Below, piece after piece: positions 16,713-25,307 of a DNA stretch of 64,000 nucleotides. Location: positions 2,232,001 to 2,296,000 of the forward strand of contig NZ_CP039292.1 in NCBI RefSeq assembly GCF_004798665.1, written 5' to 3'. Numbering within the stretch: the first letter of the stretch is position 1; each line of letters begins with the position of its first letter. The notes below the pieces were generated by a model. That model ran no database searches, had not been told where the DNA came from, and saw only the letters and a list, made by a program, of their open reading frames with translations. The position numbers were made by a program, and so were the translations under genes. This DNA is from Actinomyces procaprae. GTDB taxonomy: Bacteria; Actinomycetota; Actinomycetes; Actinomycetales; Actinomycetaceae.

Positions 16713-17182
16713 GGGTCCAGCCTTCCACGGATCGGGTCGGGGAAGACGTCCTCCGCCTCCCGCATGAGGGCGACTATTAGGCGGCACCCGGTGAAGACGA
16801 AGTCATCCAGCTGAGCGTCGGTCATGCCGGCGCCCAAGGGGTAGGTGACCTCCCCGTGCAGGCGCACCACCCCGCCGTCGGCAATCGTCAGGTAGGCCTT
16901 GGGACCGATGCGGGTCGCGTTCCAGTCCTCCACCAGGCGGCGCAGCTCCACCAGGTGCTCGGTGTCAGCGATGCGGTGCCAGACGCCCCGCAGCTGCAGA
17001 GCGCGGTCGCCCTGGAAGATGGCATGGACGGTGACGTAACGCCAGGGGATGCCGATATCGCCCTCATCGTCCAGGAAGAACCGCAGGCCCAATCGGCGCA
17101 CGCAGTCCATGACGCGGTCCACGTCAACGGGCGCCGGCGTGGCGGGTGCGTCGGCGGCGCTTGCGGGTCCGGACTGCGGCAT
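16709..17182 (-). CDS. YbjN-domain protein, 157 aa
   Basis: Second YbjN-family protein, about the size of a single domain (VDVDRVMDCVRRLGLRFFLDD to LIVALMREAEDVF). It resembles the following gene product in arrangement but not in length: it has only a short Ala/Pro-rich leader before the domain and no basic region. YbjN-type domains resemble secretion chaperones and often occur as pairs in actinobacteria; their partners are unknown. It is the first gene of the coupled YbjN-YbjN-miaA-dapF-like unit. No clear promoter could be placed in the 180-bp gap upstream. Confidence 0.78.
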   Translation of the reverse strand: MPQSGPASAADAPATPAPVDVDRVMDCVRRLGLRFFLDDEGDIGIPWRYVTVHAIFQGDRALQLRGVWHRIADTEHLVELRRLVEDWNATRIGPKAYLTIADGGVVRLHGEVTYPLGAGMTDAQLDDFVFTGCRLIVALMREAEDVFPDPIRGRLDP

Positions 17183-17364
17183 GACTCCAGCCTAACCGGC
17201 GTCCCACCGGTTTCCCATGCGGCTTCGCGCACGGCTGCGCGCCTTGATGGACGCTGGGACCGGATGCGGCGAAGGAGGTCCGGGCCGCATCAGCGGCCCG
17301 AGGCGCCAGTGCCGCGGACGGTGAGCCGTCTCCCGGCCCCTCCGGCCACCCCGGCGCCTCGTCG

Positions 17365-17907
17365 TCAGGAGGCCTCGGCGGCCTGGGCGGCGATGGCGTC
17401 GACGGCATCGTTGAACGCGGCCGAGGTCTTGGAGGCGCCGGCCAGGGCGGTCACGTGCGCGTCCTCGATGCTGCGACCGACGACGGCGTCCTCAATCTCC
17501 TCCACGAAGCCGGAGATGTAGTTCTTGGAGGTGCCGGTCAGGGCGTGGCCGGTCACCGAGACGTCGGTGATGTAGCCGTCTTCCAGACTGATGGTGACGT
17601 CGATGGAGTCCTCCTCCACTACGCCGTCGACAACCCCATACGCCTTACTGGCGGTGTACTCGCCGTCGGCGTACGGACCGCCGGTGGGTGTGGCGGAGGG
17701 GGTCCGATTCGCGGAGGCGGTGGCGAGCGCCGTCGGGTTGAGTGTCTGCGCGCGGCCGGCGTACTCGTCCTGGCCGGGCGTGACCTCCCCACCGCCGCAG
17801 CCGGCGATTCCGGCAGTAGCCAGGACGGCTCCGACGGCGGCCAGCGTGCGGCGGGCCGGGCCGACGGCGGGCGGCACCTGAGTTAGCGTGCGCGCAGTAC
17901 TGCTCAT
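17365..17907 (-). CDS. FMN-binding-domain lipoprotein
   Basis: 180-aa exported protein with one FMN_bind domain. The N-terminus has twin arginines at 19-20 (ARRTLAAVGA), a hydrophobic stretch and the lipobox IAGC with the lipid-bearing cysteine at 37. A Thr/Pro/Ala-rich linker leads to the FMN domain (DGEYTASKAYG to the end). The flavinylation motif appears as GASKTS at 157-162, so ApbE would attach FMN through phosphoester linkage to Thr161. It is the last gene of the P19/FTR1 operon, coupled to the ABC ATPase by an ATGA overlap, where Campylobacter has thioredoxin-like genes. The likely role is one-electron transfer outside the membrane to the iron-uptake machinery. Confidence 0.85.
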   Translation of the reverse strand: MSSTARTLTQVPPAVGPARRTLAAVGAVLATAGIAGCGGGEVTPGQDEYAGRAQTLNPTALATASANRTPSATPTGGPYADGEYTASKAYGVVDGVVEEDSIDVTISLEDGYITDVSVTGHALTGTSKNYISGFVEEIEDAVVGRSIEDAHVTALAGASKTSAAFNDAVDAIAAQAAEAS

Positions 17908-18674
17908 GCCGTCCCCTCCTGACCGAAGTCGAGCATGTCGTTCTCCCGGCGTCCGGCGGCGACCGTGTTGAGCTTCTCCCCCGTGAGCCTTCCGTGGTTC
18001 AGCAGGATCTGCCGCTGCCCGCAGGAGGCCACGTGGGCGTCGTGCGTGACCACGATCAGGGTCGTGCCGGCCTTGTGCAGGCGGGCGAAGATGTCCAGGA
18101 CCAGCTGCTCGTTGGCCTCATCGAGGTTGCCGGTGGGCTCATCGGCGAGCACCAGCTGCGGGTGGTTGATCAGCGCCCGGGCGATGCACACGCGCTGCTG
18201 CTCGCCGCCGGACAGCTGTGAGGGCAGGTGGTGGGCGCGGTCGCCCAGGCCCACGTTCTCCAGGGCCGCCAGGGCCTCCGCCTGGTCCGTCATGGAGTGG
18301 TAGTACTGGGCGACCATGACGTTCTCGATGGCGGTCAGGTGCGGGATCAGGTGGAACTGCTGGAAGACCAGCCCGATCACGTGCTTGCGAATGTCGGTGA
18401 GCTGGGCGGCGGAGAGCCTGCCCAGCTCCCGGCCGTCCAGGAGCACGGAGCCGCGGGTGGGGGTGTCCATGCAGCCGATGATGTTCATCAGCGTGGTCTT
18501 GCCCGATCCGGAGGAGCCCACCACGGACAGCCACTGCCCGCGCGGCACCTGCAGGCTGAGGTCGTCAACAGCGTGCAGGTCGCCGTAGATCTTGGACACG
18601 TGCCGCAGTTCGAGCAGCACATCGGCGCCCTGGTCCGGCGAGCCGGTCCGCGGCGCGGTGAGCGTGTCGGTCAT
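17904..18674 (-). CDS. ABC transporter ATP-binding protein (FtsX-permease partner)
   Basis: 256-aa ATPase of the MacB/LolD-like subclass that pairs with FtsX-type permeases. Walker A GSSGSGKT is at 53-60; QLSGGEQQR signature, LVLADEPTGNLD Walker B and the switch histidine in VVTHD follow. The ATG at 18674 was chosen because it lies one base after the preceding stop (TGACATG) with AGAGAGGA upstream. It is encoded between two FtsX-like permease genes and the FMN lipoprotein. In the homologous Campylobacter P19 locus the equivalent complex supports iron uptake; whether it moves a substrate or does mechanical work is unknown. Confidence 0.92.
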   Translation of the reverse strand: MTDTLTAPRTGSPDQGADVLLELRHVSKIYGDLHAVDDLSLQVPRGQWLSVVGSSGSGKTTLMNIIGCMDTPTRGSVLLDGRELGRLSAAQLTDIRKHVIGLVFQQFHLIPHLTAIENVMVAQYYHSMTDQAEALAALENVGLGDRAHHLPSQLSGGEQQRVCIARALINHPQLVLADEPTGNLDEANEQLVLDIFARLHKAGTTLIVVTHDAHVASCGQRQILLNHGRLTGEKLNTVAAGRRENDMLDFGQEGTA

Positions 18675-18675
18675 G

Positions 18676-20037
18676 TCATTCCTCTCTGAGGACAAGCGCG
18701 GGGTCGATGCGCGAGGCGCGGCGCACCGGAGAGTATGAGGCGACGACGGCCACCACTGTAGTCAGCACGAGGGAGGCCACCGCCAGCCACCAGTTGAATC
18801 CGATGGGGCGGTCGAACACGCCCAGGCCGACGGCGACGGCCAGGCCGTGGCCCACTGCCGTGCCGACCACGCCGCCGACCAGCCCCAGCAGGCCGGCCTC
18901 GGCGAAGAACTCGGCGGCGATGGAGCCCTCGGAGGCGCCCAGTGCCTTGCGCAGGCCGATCTCGTTGCGGCGCTCGGCGACCACGACGGTCATGGTGGTG
19001 GACACGCCCACGAGCGTCAGGCCGAGCACCACCACCGCCACCACCCAGAACAGGGTGTTGAGCATGGTGATGATGCGGGTATCGCCGCTGGAGATCTTGG
19101 ACACGGGCTGGGCGGCGACGCGCCCGGCCGCCTCGGAGTCGGCGACCGCGGCGGCGACCTCATCCACGCCGGCCTTGGCGGTGTCCACGGAGAACTCCAC
19201 CACGTCGTACCCGGCATCTGCGGTGCCGGTGAGGGACTCCAGCGCGGCAGTGGGGACGTAGACGATGTCGTCCTCCTCCCCGCCGGTATCCACGATGCCG
19301 GCCACCCGCCACTGGGCCCTGCCCGCGGCGGTCTCGTCTGACTTGGCCGGGTCGTCGGCCGCCGCCGTACTGCCCGCGTCACCGACTCCGGCGAGGTTGT
19401 CGCTGGACAGGTACTCGGCGGTGACCGCGGAGCCGACGCTCAGCCCGGCGGCCTCGGCCACGTTCATGCCGACCAGCACCTGCCCCTCGCCCGGCCAGTC
19501 GCCGTCGATCTCCCAGTGCCCGTTGAGGGAGCGGACCGCCTCGACGTCGATGCCGGCCAGGAGGTAGGGAGAACGGTTGATGCGGATGGTCTCGTAACGG
19601 TAGGCGGCGGTCGCCAGCTGCTCGGGGGCGGCGCCCACGGCATCGGCGACGGCGGCGTCGACCAGGTCCAGGTCGGCCGCGGAGATGCGCACGGTCCGGG
19701 CGGCCGCGCCCGACGCCGCCTGCGCGGTTGCTGCCGGCGGCGTCGAGCCGGTGGTGCCCGCGCCCGTCGCGGATGCACCCGCGTCCAGCTCGGCCACCGG
19801 CACTACGATGAGATTGGCGCCGAACTGGCGCATCTGCGCGCTCATCTGGGCCGGGACGGCCAGGCAGATGGCGGCGAGGCAGAACAGGGTGGCCGCACCC
19901 ACTGCGGAGGAGCCGATCGCGGCCAGGGCGCGGGAACGACGCCGGAACATGGCGCCGATGAGCATGGTGGCGAACATGCGCCGGTTGGTCATGGGCCGGG
20001 TGGTCGCCGAGCGATTGCTCGCGGAGCGGCTGGTCAT
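18676..20037 (-). CDS. FtsX-like ABC permease 1
   Basis: 453-aa membrane protein with MacB/FtsX topology: one helix near residues 40-65 (AAIGSSAVGAATLFCLAA), a large periplasmic-type domain of about 230 residues, and three C-terminal helices (NTLFWVVAVVVLGLTLVGV, LLGLVGGVVGTAVGHGLAVAVG, WWLAVASLVLTTVVAVVASY). The ERRNEIGLRKALGAS coupling motif is clear. The ATG at 20037 has GAGGAGC directly upstream; a start 12 bp earlier is possible. The extracytoplasmic region contains a low-complexity Ala/Thr/Gly stretch. It is coupled to the second permease (8-bp gap) and to the ATPase. Confidence 0.9.
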   Translation of the reverse strand: MTSRSASNRSATTRPMTNRRMFATMLIGAMFRRRSRALAAIGSSAVGAATLFCLAAICLAVPAQMSAQMRQFGANLIVVPVAELDAGASATGAGTTGSTPPAATAQAASGAAARTVRISAADLDLVDAAVADAVGAAPEQLATAAYRYETIRINRSPYLLAGIDVEAVRSLNGHWEIDGDWPGEGQVLVGMNVAEAAGLSVGSAVTAEYLSSDNLAGVGDAGSTAAADDPAKSDETAAGRAQWRVAGIVDTGGEEDDIVYVPTAALESLTGTADAGYDVVEFSVDTAKAGVDEVAAAVADSEAAGRVAAQPVSKISSGDTRIITMLNTLFWVVAVVVLGLTLVGVSTTMTVVVAERRNEIGLRKALGASEGSIAAEFFAEAGLLGLVGGVVGTAVGHGLAVAVGLGVFDRPIGFNWWLAVASLVLTTVVAVVASYSPVRRASRIDPALVLREE

Positions 20038-20045
20038 GGTGCTCC

Positions 20046-21335
20046 TCACCGCCTGTGCAGGGCGGTCGCGGGCTGGATCCTCAGGATGGTGCGCAGCGAG
20101 GAGGCTGTGGCCACGAGCAGCACCAGCGCCACCAGCACCACCACCAGCACGTACACCATGGGCCGCATGGTGATGGAGGAGCCGAATACCACTTGTCCGA
20201 TCAGCTGGGCGATGCCGGAGCCGACCAGCGCACCCACAGCCGTTCCGATCACGCCGATGACGGCGGTCTCCGCCAGGATCAGCCGGTTAATGGAGGCGGA
20301 GGAGGCACCCACCGCCTTGAGCAGGGCGAACTCGCTGGTGCGCTCCACCAGGGAGGCGTTGGTCAGGGAGGCCACGGCCAGCGCCGCGGCGACCAGGCTG
20401 AGGGCGGTCATCAGGATCATCAGCGCCTGAGTCTTCTCCAGCACCTTGCCCTCGACGGCGGCCACCTGCCGCACCTGCTTGGCGACGGCGCCGGGGATGA
20501 CCTCCTCGATCTGGTAGGTGATGGAGGAGGCGTAGGCGGTGCAGTACCAGGTCTCCCACTCGGCAGCGGACAGCACATTGGGGTTGCGGGCGGCCTTGCG
20601 CGACAGGTCGTTCTCCGGAGTGGTCAGGGCCTTGACCTCGACCTCGTCGACCTGGCCTACGTGCCCGGTGAGCTCCTGGACCACCGCCAGTGGGGCGTAC
20701 AGGGAGTCTTCATCCGCATCGCCGGAGGTGTACACACCGGTGACGGTCAGGACGCGCTCACCGGTCGCGGTGGACAGGGTGAGGGTGTCACCGGTGGTGA
20801 CGCCCAGGCGCTGGGCGAGGGTGGAGCCGACTACGGTCTCCTCGGCGTCGTCCGCGGGCCAGGCGCCCTCCAGGGTCCACCAGGAGCGCAGGGTGGTGAC
20901 CCCCGCGGTCGTGGTCTGCCCGGTCGACAGACTCAGCTCCTTGTCGAACCAGGTTCCGGTGACGCTCAGGTCCTGTGCCTGGCCGGAGGCGGAGGCCACA
21001 TCGACGCGGCCGCTGAGCTTGGCGGAGAAGTCGACGATGTTGTACGCCCAGAAGATCGTCTTGATGCCCGCCACCTCCTCCTCGGCGATGAAGGCGGTGG
21101 CCTCGGCGGTCTCCTCGGTCTCGTACAGGCTGGAGACGACGGCGCCGGCCTTGGGCTGGACCACGATGTTGGACCCGTAGGCGGTCAGCTCCGCGTTCAG
21201 CTTGTCGCCGACGTCGAGCACGACGCCGAGCATGGCCACCGAGATGGAGGCGCACAGCGCCACGGTCAGCCCGACCAGGGAGCGGCGCCACAGCTGGCGG
21301 GTGAAGGAACGGTGCAGTAGGCGTGCGAAGAACAC
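20046..21335 (-). CDS. FtsX-like ABC permease 2
   Basis: 429-aa permease with the same four-helix layout as its neighbour: an N-terminal helix (SLVGLTVALCASISVAMLG), an extracytoplasmic domain and three C-terminal helices. The coupling motif is ERTSEFALLKAVGAS. Pairing of two distinct FtsX-like permeases with one ATPase and a DUF2318 protein matches the order of genes beside p19 in Campylobacter. The GTG at 21335 was chosen: it lies one base after the DUF2318 stop (TGACGTG), the same spacing used at the permease 1/ATPase junction, and gives the basic N-terminus MFFARLLHRSFTRQ. The frame is open slightly further upstream. Confidence 0.88.
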   Translation of the reverse strand: MFFARLLHRSFTRQLWRRSLVGLTVALCASISVAMLGVVLDVGDKLNAELTAYGSNIVVQPKAGAVVSSLYETEETAEATAFIAEEEVAGIKTIFWAYNIVDFSAKLSGRVDVASASGQAQDLSVTGTWFDKELSLSTGQTTTAGVTTLRSWWTLEGAWPADDAEETVVGSTLAQRLGVTTGDTLTLSTATGERVLTVTGVYTSGDADEDSLYAPLAVVQELTGHVGQVDEVEVKALTTPENDLSRKAARNPNVLSAAEWETWYCTAYASSITYQIEEVIPGAVAKQVRQVAAVEGKVLEKTQALMILMTALSLVAAALAVASLTNASLVERTSEFALLKAVGASSASINRLILAETAVIGVIGTAVGALVGSGIAQLIGQVVFGSSITMRPMVYVLVVVLVALVLLVATASSLRTILRIQPATALHRR

Positions 21336-21336
21336 G

Positions 21337-22608
21337 TCAGGCGAACACCTCCGCGCTGTCCTCCAGGACACTCAGGGGCACGCTGACGGCGCCGTCGTCG
21401 ACCACGAAGTCGATGGGGATGGGGTTGCAGCCGCCCTTGAAGCCGATAGTGGCCGGGTTGATGGCCACATCACAGCGCTTGCAGATGATCTTGCCGCCAC
21501 CCTCGTAGTACCCGGCCGGCCCGCAGGACTCGCAGGCGTCCAGCCCCACCCCGTAGGCGCCGCCATTCTTCAGGATCATGATGAAGCGGACCTCGGTGCC
21601 GTCGGAGGCCTCGTAGGCGAAGCGGTGCAGGTGGCCGTCGGCCAGGAGGGCGGCGGACACGACGGCGGCGTCGTGGGAGCGCTCGTAGGGCTCGGGATCG
21701 GACAGGGTGGGGACCTCGTTGACCTTGGCGACGGCGACGGTCCGGGTGGCCGCGAGGGCGGCGAAGCCGAGCCCGGCGGCGAGCACCCAGCGGCGCGAGC
21801 GGCGCCGCTCGGCACGCAGGGCGCGGGTGAGTGCCGGATTGGCCTGTACCGGGGTGCGCCCGACCGCCCGGGCCAGGGCGAAGCCCATGGGGACCAGCCA
21901 TAGTGCCGCCACAGTCAGTAGGACGATGCCGCCGGCATTGTTGGTGGCCCACGACATGGCGCGGAATGCGTCTGTGCCGAGCCGGATCCGGTGAGCGGAC
22001 TGCAGCACCCGGGCCAGCTGGAGGGCGTGAATGGCGCCGAAGGCGAGCATGAACACCAGCAGGGTGATCCGCGTGGGACCAACCGGGGCCCGGCGGGCGG
22101 CGCGGTAGTAGATGAAGGCGAGCAGGGCGACGGAGATCCAGCCGCCGATGAATCCGAGCGCCCGTAGCAGCATCTGCGAGGACAGTACCTCCTCGCCCGG
22201 CTCGATGAATGCCGCGAGCTGCAGCACCACCTCCGGTACGGCACGGAAGAAGCTCAGGGCGATCGCCGAGCAGGCAATCGCCTGGGCGGCCGCGCCCACG
22301 CGTCCGTCCACGCCCCAGGTGGGACGGCGCACCAAAAGTGCGAGCACCACGATCAGGGCCGCATCCACTGCCACGCAGGCGATGAGCGTGGGGATGTTGA
22401 CGATGGTGCGCCGGTCGATCACGGAGGTGGCCCGCAGGACGGCGAACACGAGGGCTCCGGCGGTACCGGTGAGGGCGGAGGCCAGGCGCCAGCGGCTGGC
22501 GCGCGGCCACCCCTCTACAGCTGCGGGTGTCAGTACCACCGCCAGGGCGGCGTACAGCAGGAAGGGCAGCGCGGCCCCTCCAACAACGGAAACAAAGCGC
22601 TCCAGCAC
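21337..22608 (-). CDS. DUF2318 Fe-S membrane protein
   Basis: 423-aa protein with about eight predicted membrane helices, an arginine-rich loop (RALRAERRRSRR) and a C-terminal soluble DUF2318 domain. The domain has CESCG, CKRCD and a further Cys (GGC) within about 35 residues, suited to binding an iron-sulfur or other metal centre. In the P19/FTR1 systems this family is thought to move electrons to the iron-uptake proteins. The start is uncertain: the GTG at 22608 (VLERFVSVVGG, immediately before helix 1) was preferred, while GTG at 22704 would overlap the P19 stop and add 32 residues without membrane character. Confidence 0.85.
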   Translation of the reverse strand: MLERFVSVVGGAALPFLLYAALAVVLTPAAVEGWPRASRWRLASALTGTAGALVFAVLRATSVIDRRTIVNIPTLIACVAVDAALIVVLALLVRRPTWGVDGRVGAAAQAIACSAIALSFFRAVPEVVLQLAAFIEPGEEVLSSQMLLRALGFIGGWISVALLAFIYYRAARRAPVGPTRITLLVFMLAFGAIHALQLARVLQSAHRIRLGTDAFRAMSWATNNAGGIVLLTVAALWLVPMGFALARAVGRTPVQANPALTRALRAERRRSRRWVLAAGLGFAALAATRTVAVAKVNEVPTLSDPEPYERSHDAAVVSAALLADGHLHRFAYEASDGTEVRFIMILKNGGAYGVGLDACESCGPAGYYEGGGKIICKRCDVAINPATIGFKGGCNPIPIDFVVDDGAVSVPLSVLEDSAEVFA

Positions 22609-22697
22609 TCCGCAGGTGCTCCTTTCGGTATCGATTGCCCATGCCTGTTCGCCCGCGCCTGCGGGCCACGCGACGGCGGCGCCGTCGCGCCGTGTTT

Positions 22698-23327
22698 TCA
22701 CCACTCCATGGGGGTGTAGTCCCAGTCCCAGGTCAGCTCGATCGGCTCGGTCCAGAAGCGGCCCGTGACGCCGGTGTCGGGGTCGGTGTGCAGCACCCAG
22801 CCGTTCTCCTCCGGGCTGTGGATGGTGATGGTGACGGTGTACTGGCCGGCGTCCGGCAGGGCGATGTTACCGCCGTAGTGGGGGCCGTCGGAGGCGTTCA
22901 TCTGCATGAAGGTGCCCTCCACGGCCTCGCCGGAGCCGTCGGCCGGGGCGATGGAGTAGTCCACGGTCAGGCCGGGCACGAAGTCGCCGGCGCCGTAGCC
23001 GAGCGTGTTGTCCGCCAGGGCGCTGATGTCCGCCTCCAGGTGCAGGTCCGCCTGTGAGGCGGGCAGTCCGGCGGCGCCGGCGGGTTCCATGTCCACCGGC
23101 TGGAAGTAGACCAGGTTGACGTTGATCTGCCCCTCGGCCTCCTGGTCCTTCTGGGACTCGTTGACGTCGAATTCCTCGAATCCGGCCTCGTTACCGGCGT
23201 CCGCAGCCGCCTCGGTGGCTGCGGCTGTGGAGCTGTCGGCGGTGTCGTTGGAGGAGCAGGCGGCCAGGCCGAGGGTCCCGGCCAGGACGAGTGCGCCCGC
23301 CACGCTGACGAGTTTGAGGGATCGCAT
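22698..23327 (-). CDS. P19-type iron-transport lipoprotein
   Basis: 209-aa homologue of the Campylobacter P19 / FetP family, the copper-containing exported partner of FTR1 permeases. The signal peptide ends in the lipobox LAAC (lipid-bearing cysteine 24), then an acidic linker and an immunoglobulin-like domain from about residue 65. Candidate metal ligands include Met (DMEP, MQMN) and His (DLHLEAD, DGPHYGG, HSPEENGWVLH), as in the family. An AAGGAAA ribosome-binding site precedes the ATG. The gene lies 51 bp after the FTR1 gene and before DUF2318, the canonical order. Confidence 0.9.
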   Translation of the reverse strand: MRSLKLVSVAGALVLAGTLGLAACSSNDTADSSTAAATEAAADAGNEAGFEEFDVNESQKDQEAEGQINVNLVYFQPVDMEPAGAAGLPASQADLHLEADISALADNTLGYGAGDFVPGLTVDYSIAPADGSGEAVEGTFMQMNASDGPHYGGNIALPDAGQYTVTITIHSPEENGWVLHTDPDTGVTGRFWTEPIELTWDWDYTPMEW

Positions 23328-23378
23328 GGGGTGTTTCCTTCGTTGGTTGTTGGTGCTGGTTATTCGGAGTGCCCAGGA

Positions 23379-25118
23379 CTACTCGGCCGTGGCCTCGGCA
23401 TCGGGCTCCGAGGCCGCTCGGGCGGCGTCTACCCGGCGGTGACGCAGCACGGACACGGCGGACAGGACGATGACGAGCGCAGCCATGAAGGCCTGGAACA
23501 GGAGGGTCTCCCGATAGGGGTACAGGCCCAGGTAGTCGTACGTGGGCCACCCCTCGACGTAGGTCGCCGGGATGATGTCGCCCTCAATGAGGGCGTGGGC
23601 GCCGCCGCCGGCGAATATCACGACGAGGACGGCCATGAGGAAACTCGTGATGGCGAAGAAGGGCCGCAACGGAATCCTCACGCTGGTGAAGCGGATGAGC
23701 AGGAAGACGGCCACGAGCACCACCGCCCCAGCGGCAAAGCCCTGCCAGATGCTGGCCGAGCCGGAGGGGTCCATGGCGAACAGGGCCTCGTAGAACATGA
23801 CGGTCTCGGCGCCCTCGCGGAAGACCGCCAGGAATGACAGGGACGCCAGTGCCCAGAAGCCGCCGTTGGAGATGGAGGCCTCCGTCTTGTCCTTGATGTA
23901 GCGGTTCCAGGAGGCCACCGATGACTTGGACAGCATCCAGTTGGAGGTGAACAGCAGCATGACCATGGCGATCAGCGCCACGACGCCCTCGAGGATCTCC
24001 TGGTGGGCGGAGGCGGAGTCGTACAGCCAGGCGAACAGCAGCGCCACCATGCCGGAGCCCGCCAGCCCCAGTATCAGGCCGGCGTAGATGTACTTGACAC
24101 GGTCCTTCATGCCGGCCTTGAGCAGGTAGGCGATGACGGCGGCGACCACCAGGATGGCCTCCAGCCCCTCGCGCAGCAGGATCAGGAAGGCCTGCCCGAA
24201 GGAGCCGGTGAGGAAGGCCTTGACGGGGCTGATGTTCTCGGCCGCGCCGCCGTCGAGGGTGGCGGCGTCCTCGGTCAGGTAGTTCTTGAGTGTCTCGGCG
24301 TTGGCGGTGATCGTTTCGATGTCGCTGCCGCCCACCATGGCCTTGCGCACGACCTTGAACTGGTTCTCCACCTCGGAGACGCGGTCGCCGGAGATGGCGG
24401 ACATGACGGTCTTCTCAAAGCCGAGTTTCTCGTAGTAGCCGTAGTAGGCGTTGTTGACGTCGGCGGCGCCGCCCTCGCGGTCCCCGGAGGCGGCCTTGTC
24501 CACGCCGGAGTCGATGAGCTCGTTCATCTCGGCGGCTACTTCCGTCCAGGTGCGTTCGCCGCGGCCCTCGTTGATCCGGGTCTTGTTGGCCTGGAGCTCG
24601 GCCCGCTCGGTGGCGATGGCGGCGGCCTGATCGGCGGCGTAGGTGCGCGGGTCCGCCAGGTCGGCGAGCTCATCGAGTTGAGCGGTGGTGTCGGCCAGGG
24701 AGTCGGAGAGCTCAGTGACGCCCGCGCTGATAGTCGCTTCATTACCGGTGGCGTAGGCGGCCTGACGCAGGTCGGTGAAGTCCTGCCGCTGCTGGGATGC
24801 GGTCTCCGCGCCGAGGTTGTCCGTAGTAACCAGCTGCAGATTGGAGGCGACGTATCCGGAGTTGTAGGCGCGCTGGAAGGCGGCGGCGGCGCCGGGGCTG
24901 TCACCGGCTGCGTAGGAGTCGGCGGCGGCGTCGAGCTGGGCGGAGATGGCCTCGGCGACGGCGGCCCAGGAGTCGTAGTCCGTGTCGGACTCGGCGGCCC
25001 GGGCGGGTGACCACGACCCGCCCAGCACTCCGGTGAGCAGCACCAGTGCCGCGCCTAGCACGATGACGGCGTGCGCCCGGCGGGAGATGCGGTGTTCCTG
25101 GGTTGGGGCACTGGGCAT
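23379..25118 (-). CDS. FTR1-family iron permease with N-terminal extracellular domain
   Basis: 579-aa high-affinity iron permease. A signal peptide (cut near ARA-AE, about residue 42) is followed by a helical extracellular domain of some 270 residues that is Ala/Asp/Thr-rich, then the FTR1 membrane domain of about seven helices. The two REXXE iron-ligand motifs are REGLE near 312-316 and REGAE near 431-435. The C-terminus is a short Ala/Glu tail. The ATG at 25118 follows AAGGAAACC; a start 63 bp upstream has no such site. First gene of the minus-strand iron operon, divergent from apbE across about 190 bp. Confidence 0.92.
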   Translation of the reverse strand: MPSAPTQEHRISRRAHAVIVLGAALVLLTGVLGGSWSPARAAESDTDYDSWAAVAEAISAQLDAAADSYAAGDSPGAAAAFQRAYNSGYVASNLQLVTTDNLGAETASQQRQDFTDLRQAAYATGNEATISAGVTELSDSLADTTAQLDELADLADPRTYAADQAAAIATERAELQANKTRINEGRGERTWTEVAAEMNELIDSGVDKAASGDREGGAADVNNAYYGYYEKLGFEKTVMSAISGDRVSEVENQFKVVRKAMVGGSDIETITANAETLKNYLTEDAATLDGGAAENISPVKAFLTGSFGQAFLILLREGLEAILVVAAVIAYLLKAGMKDRVKYIYAGLILGLAGSGMVALLFAWLYDSASAHQEILEGVVALIAMVMLLFTSNWMLSKSSVASWNRYIKDKTEASISNGGFWALASLSFLAVFREGAETVMFYEALFAMDPSGSASIWQGFAAGAVVLVAVFLLIRFTSVRIPLRPFFAITSFLMAVLVVIFAGGGAHALIEGDIIPATYVEGWPTYDYLGLYPYRETLLFQAFMAALVIVLSAVSVLRHRRVDAARAASEPDAEATAE

Positions 25119-25168
25119 GCGGCCGGTTTCCTTCGCGTGACGAGCGGTGCAGGCAAGCCTTCCGAAGT

Positions 25169-25187
25169 TTAGGCGAGGCATGTCTGT
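25169..25187 (+). promoter_or_regulatory. Weak DtxR/IdeR-like box between FTR1 and apbE
   Basis: TTAGGCGAGGCATGTCTGT matches the iron-box consensus (TWAGGTWAGSCTWACCTWA) at about 12 of 19 positions, well in its left half and poorly in its right half. The position between the divergent FTR1 and apbE genes suits iron-dependent repression of both. The match alone is not strong. Confidence 0.3.
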
Positions 25188-25307
25188 ATCCGAAAGACTA
25201 GACTCACATAATTGCCCGCGTCAAAGCCGACTTCGGCGAGAACTGGTTGACGCACCACACGTCGCCATGGTCGGATGGCCGACATCGGGCCAGGTCAGGG
25301 AGGTTGT

